Below are positions 62,490 to 64,000 of a DNA stretch of 64,000 nt, piece by piece. The notes below the pieces were generated by a model. The model worked only from the letters and a program-made list of their open reading frames with translations. It ran no database searches and was not told where the DNA came from. Position 1 is the stretch's first letter. Each line of letters begins with the position of its first letter. The position numbers and the translations under genes are program-made. The DNA comes from Ixodes scapularis (Eukaryota; Arthropoda; Arachnida; Ixodida; Ixodidae). The stretch covers positions 108,552,831 through 108,616,830 of the forward strand of contig NW_024609846.1 in the NCBI RefSeq assembly GCF_016920785.2, in the 5' to 3' direction.

Positions 62490-62916
62490 TTTTTCCGCTA
62501 GATTTAGCGGGGAAATTTTTCCGCTAGAAAATTTTTTCGCTAGATTTAGCGGGGAAATGTTTTCGCTAGATTTAGCGGGGAAATTTTTCCGCTGGATTTA
62601 GCGGGTAAATGTTTCCGCTAGATTTAGCGGGGAAATTATTCCGCTAGATTTAGCGAGGAAGTTTTTCCGCTAGATTTAGCGGGGAAATTATTCCGCGAGA
62701 TGTAGTGGGGAAACTTTTCCGCTAGATTTAGCGGGGAATTTTTTCCGCTAGATTTAGCGGGGAAATTTTCCCACTAGATTTAGCGGAGAAATTTTTCCGC
62801 TAAATTTAGCGGGGAAATTTACCCATAATGCACCGCGCGGTTACGCCGACGGCGACGGCGACGGCGACGCCGACGCCGCTCAAGCCGGAAACGGGCGCCT
62901 AGAGCTGCGCTCTAAA
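62490..62916 (+). mobile_element. Iteron repeat family, copy H (5'-truncated)
   Basis: About 12 units of CCGCTAGATTTAGCGGGGAA, then GACGGCGACG runs and the right end GCCGGAAACGGGCGCC, GAGCTGCGCTCTAA. The left end is missing where copy G stops. Confidence 0.8.
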
Positions 62917-63739
62917 ATGAATGCATGGTTCGCTAGCCAGCCACTGTCCCTGATGCCCGTTATGCATATAAAGTTATAAATTATTTCTACAGCATTAAAA
63001 GAAGGACGGTCACTGGACACATCCCTGCGTCACAAAGCAGTCCACCTGTAAGTTCTTAGGGTAGTATAAAGCTTGCAAGACTGAGCTTTTTTAAATTCCA
63101 GAACTCGTTCGTCTTGGGGTCACGGGAAGGGAAGGTGGCCCCGTTTACCAGAGTTGCGTTGGGGAGGGTAACGGCCTCAGGGGCGGAACCAAGCGTCGGG
63201 GCTGTGGCTCGCTGCTAGCATGGCCCCTAGGAAACAGGCCTGGAGTGGGAGTACTGAAGTATATCTTTTATATACAGTGAATATACAAGTGGCATGGTCG
63301 ACTGGTTAATCGGCTATCGGCAGTCAGCAGTTGGCAGTCGGCGACTTCGGGGTCTCTGAGCCCAAGTTATATAGCCCTCCGAGGGTGAGAAGGCCCTCTG
63401 AGAGAGAGGAGCCTTCCCCGGTGTTCGCGTGTTCACGAGGTGTCCGAAGTGCGGGTGCGGCCGATGCAATTTCCCCGTGTTCTTTCAGCAAGGGGCAGAT
63501 GATGTAATCCCTCGACGTTCTTGCCGCGCTCCAGTGGCTGATGTAACGAGTCAACGTCCTTGCTGAAACCCAACACCGACAGACCCGCACACACACAGGC
63601 ACGCACACGTACGCCAGTGTTTTTCCTTGCGAGGGCCCGCGATTCCAAATGGTCTCGTGGCTTCAGGATGGCGTTCTTTTTGAGTTTAAAGCCCCCAGCG
63701 AAGGCCCTCGCAACACCAGGGAACCGGGAGCCGCAAATG
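62917..63739. other. Unassigned sequence
   Basis: Contains GGCAGTCAGCAG / GGCAGTCGGCG direct repeats near 63318-63345. No gene recognised. Confidence 0.35.
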
Positions 63740-63790
63740 GACCCGCGTCGAGCCGTATGCGGCTCGCGAGCCGCCGTTTGTCAGCCCCTG
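63740..63790. mobile_element. Right terminus of a hAT-type element
   Basis: GCCGTATGCGGCTCGCGAGC then GTTTGTCAGCCCCTG. Read inverted it begins CAGGGGCTGACAAAC followed by CGGCTCGCGAGCCG, a form known at the ends of hAT elements. The other end was not found in the window. Confidence 0.55.
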
Positions 63791-64000
63791 GACTAGATAA
63801 AGGATGATATTGACTAGCCCAAGTAAAATTCGTAAAATGTATGCCATAGGGAGATATGCTGACGAGAAGCAAAGAAAAATATCAAGATTATGAAGGCTGA
63901 TATTCAACTGAATGCGAAATGGCGCCCAATTAAAGGGTGACAGAAAACTATCAACTCACTGCCTTCGGACTTCCATAAAAGTTTGGCGAACTCCTGCATT
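63791..64000. other. Unassigned sequence, end of window
   Basis: Nothing recognised. Confidence 0.3.

Noticed and set aside
59541..62916. Helitron assignment for the iteron family because copies end in CTAA near a hairpin
   Set aside because: The GAGC-GC-A-GCTC hairpin overlaps the terminal CTAA instead of preceding it, no 5' TC start is consistent, and the left end also carries the same hairpin.

Overview
The window is eukaryotic, repeat-dominated DNA. It has no prokaryotic gene architecture, operons or CRISPR arrays. The mixture of Ty3/gypsy LTR elements, Penelope-like elements (PLEs) with GIY-YIG endonucleases, I/R1-type and CR1/Jockey-type LINEs, tRNA-derived SINEs and many TIR or foldback MITEs fits a large chelicerate genome, most likely a tick. 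A neprilysin-like (M13) host gene agrees with that. The organism is inferred from family resemblance only.

Layout. 0-9.7 kb: MITEs, minisatellites, an antisense LINE with an RNase H domain, and a sense LINE carrying a CCHC ORF1 and an endonuclease. 9.9-12.35 kb: a TA-flanked MITE whose left arm is split by a 1.8-kb TTAA-flanked element. 12.6-15.3 kb: a SINE (11-bp target duplication) split by a PLE with 442-bp inverted terminal repeats. 17.4-27.4 kb: a decayed gypsy element (gag, protease, RT, then integrase and 3' LTR) interrupted by a hairpin insertion, PLE pieces, an iteron-bearing repeat, a LINE 3' end and a hAT transposase relic. 28.3-33.0 kb: another iteron repeat, a head-to-head PLE palindrome and an 806-bp foldback.

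33.6-47.7 kb is the one region with host coding sequence. Three phase-compatible minus-strand exons (47541-47671, 33839-33904, 33655-33741) encode consecutive pieces of an M13 metallopeptidase-like protein. The 13.6-kb intron between the first two holds a CR1/Jockey-like LINE, which is split by a gypsy element (37710-45527; TSD ATAT), which in turn carries two hAT-type insertions (TSDs of 8 bp). The layers can be peeled in order, giving a relative chronology.

47.7-64 kb: a 1.4-kb element whose ends are packed with CTGGTGT/ACACCAG motifs and which encloses a 277-codon ORF; further MITEs; a 1.3-kb inverted repeat; and a cluster of five copies (seven or eight in the whole window) of an apparently unclassified repeat family. 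Its conserved ends bracket variable arrays of short palindromes: CCGCTAAATTTAGCGG-type units, GTCACGTGAC and TGACGTCA. That family is the best candidate for something undescribed.

Nearly every transposon reading frame is broken by stops, frameshifts or insertions. The main uninterrupted coding stretches are the PLE endonuclease halves, the 277-codon ORF and the M13 exons.
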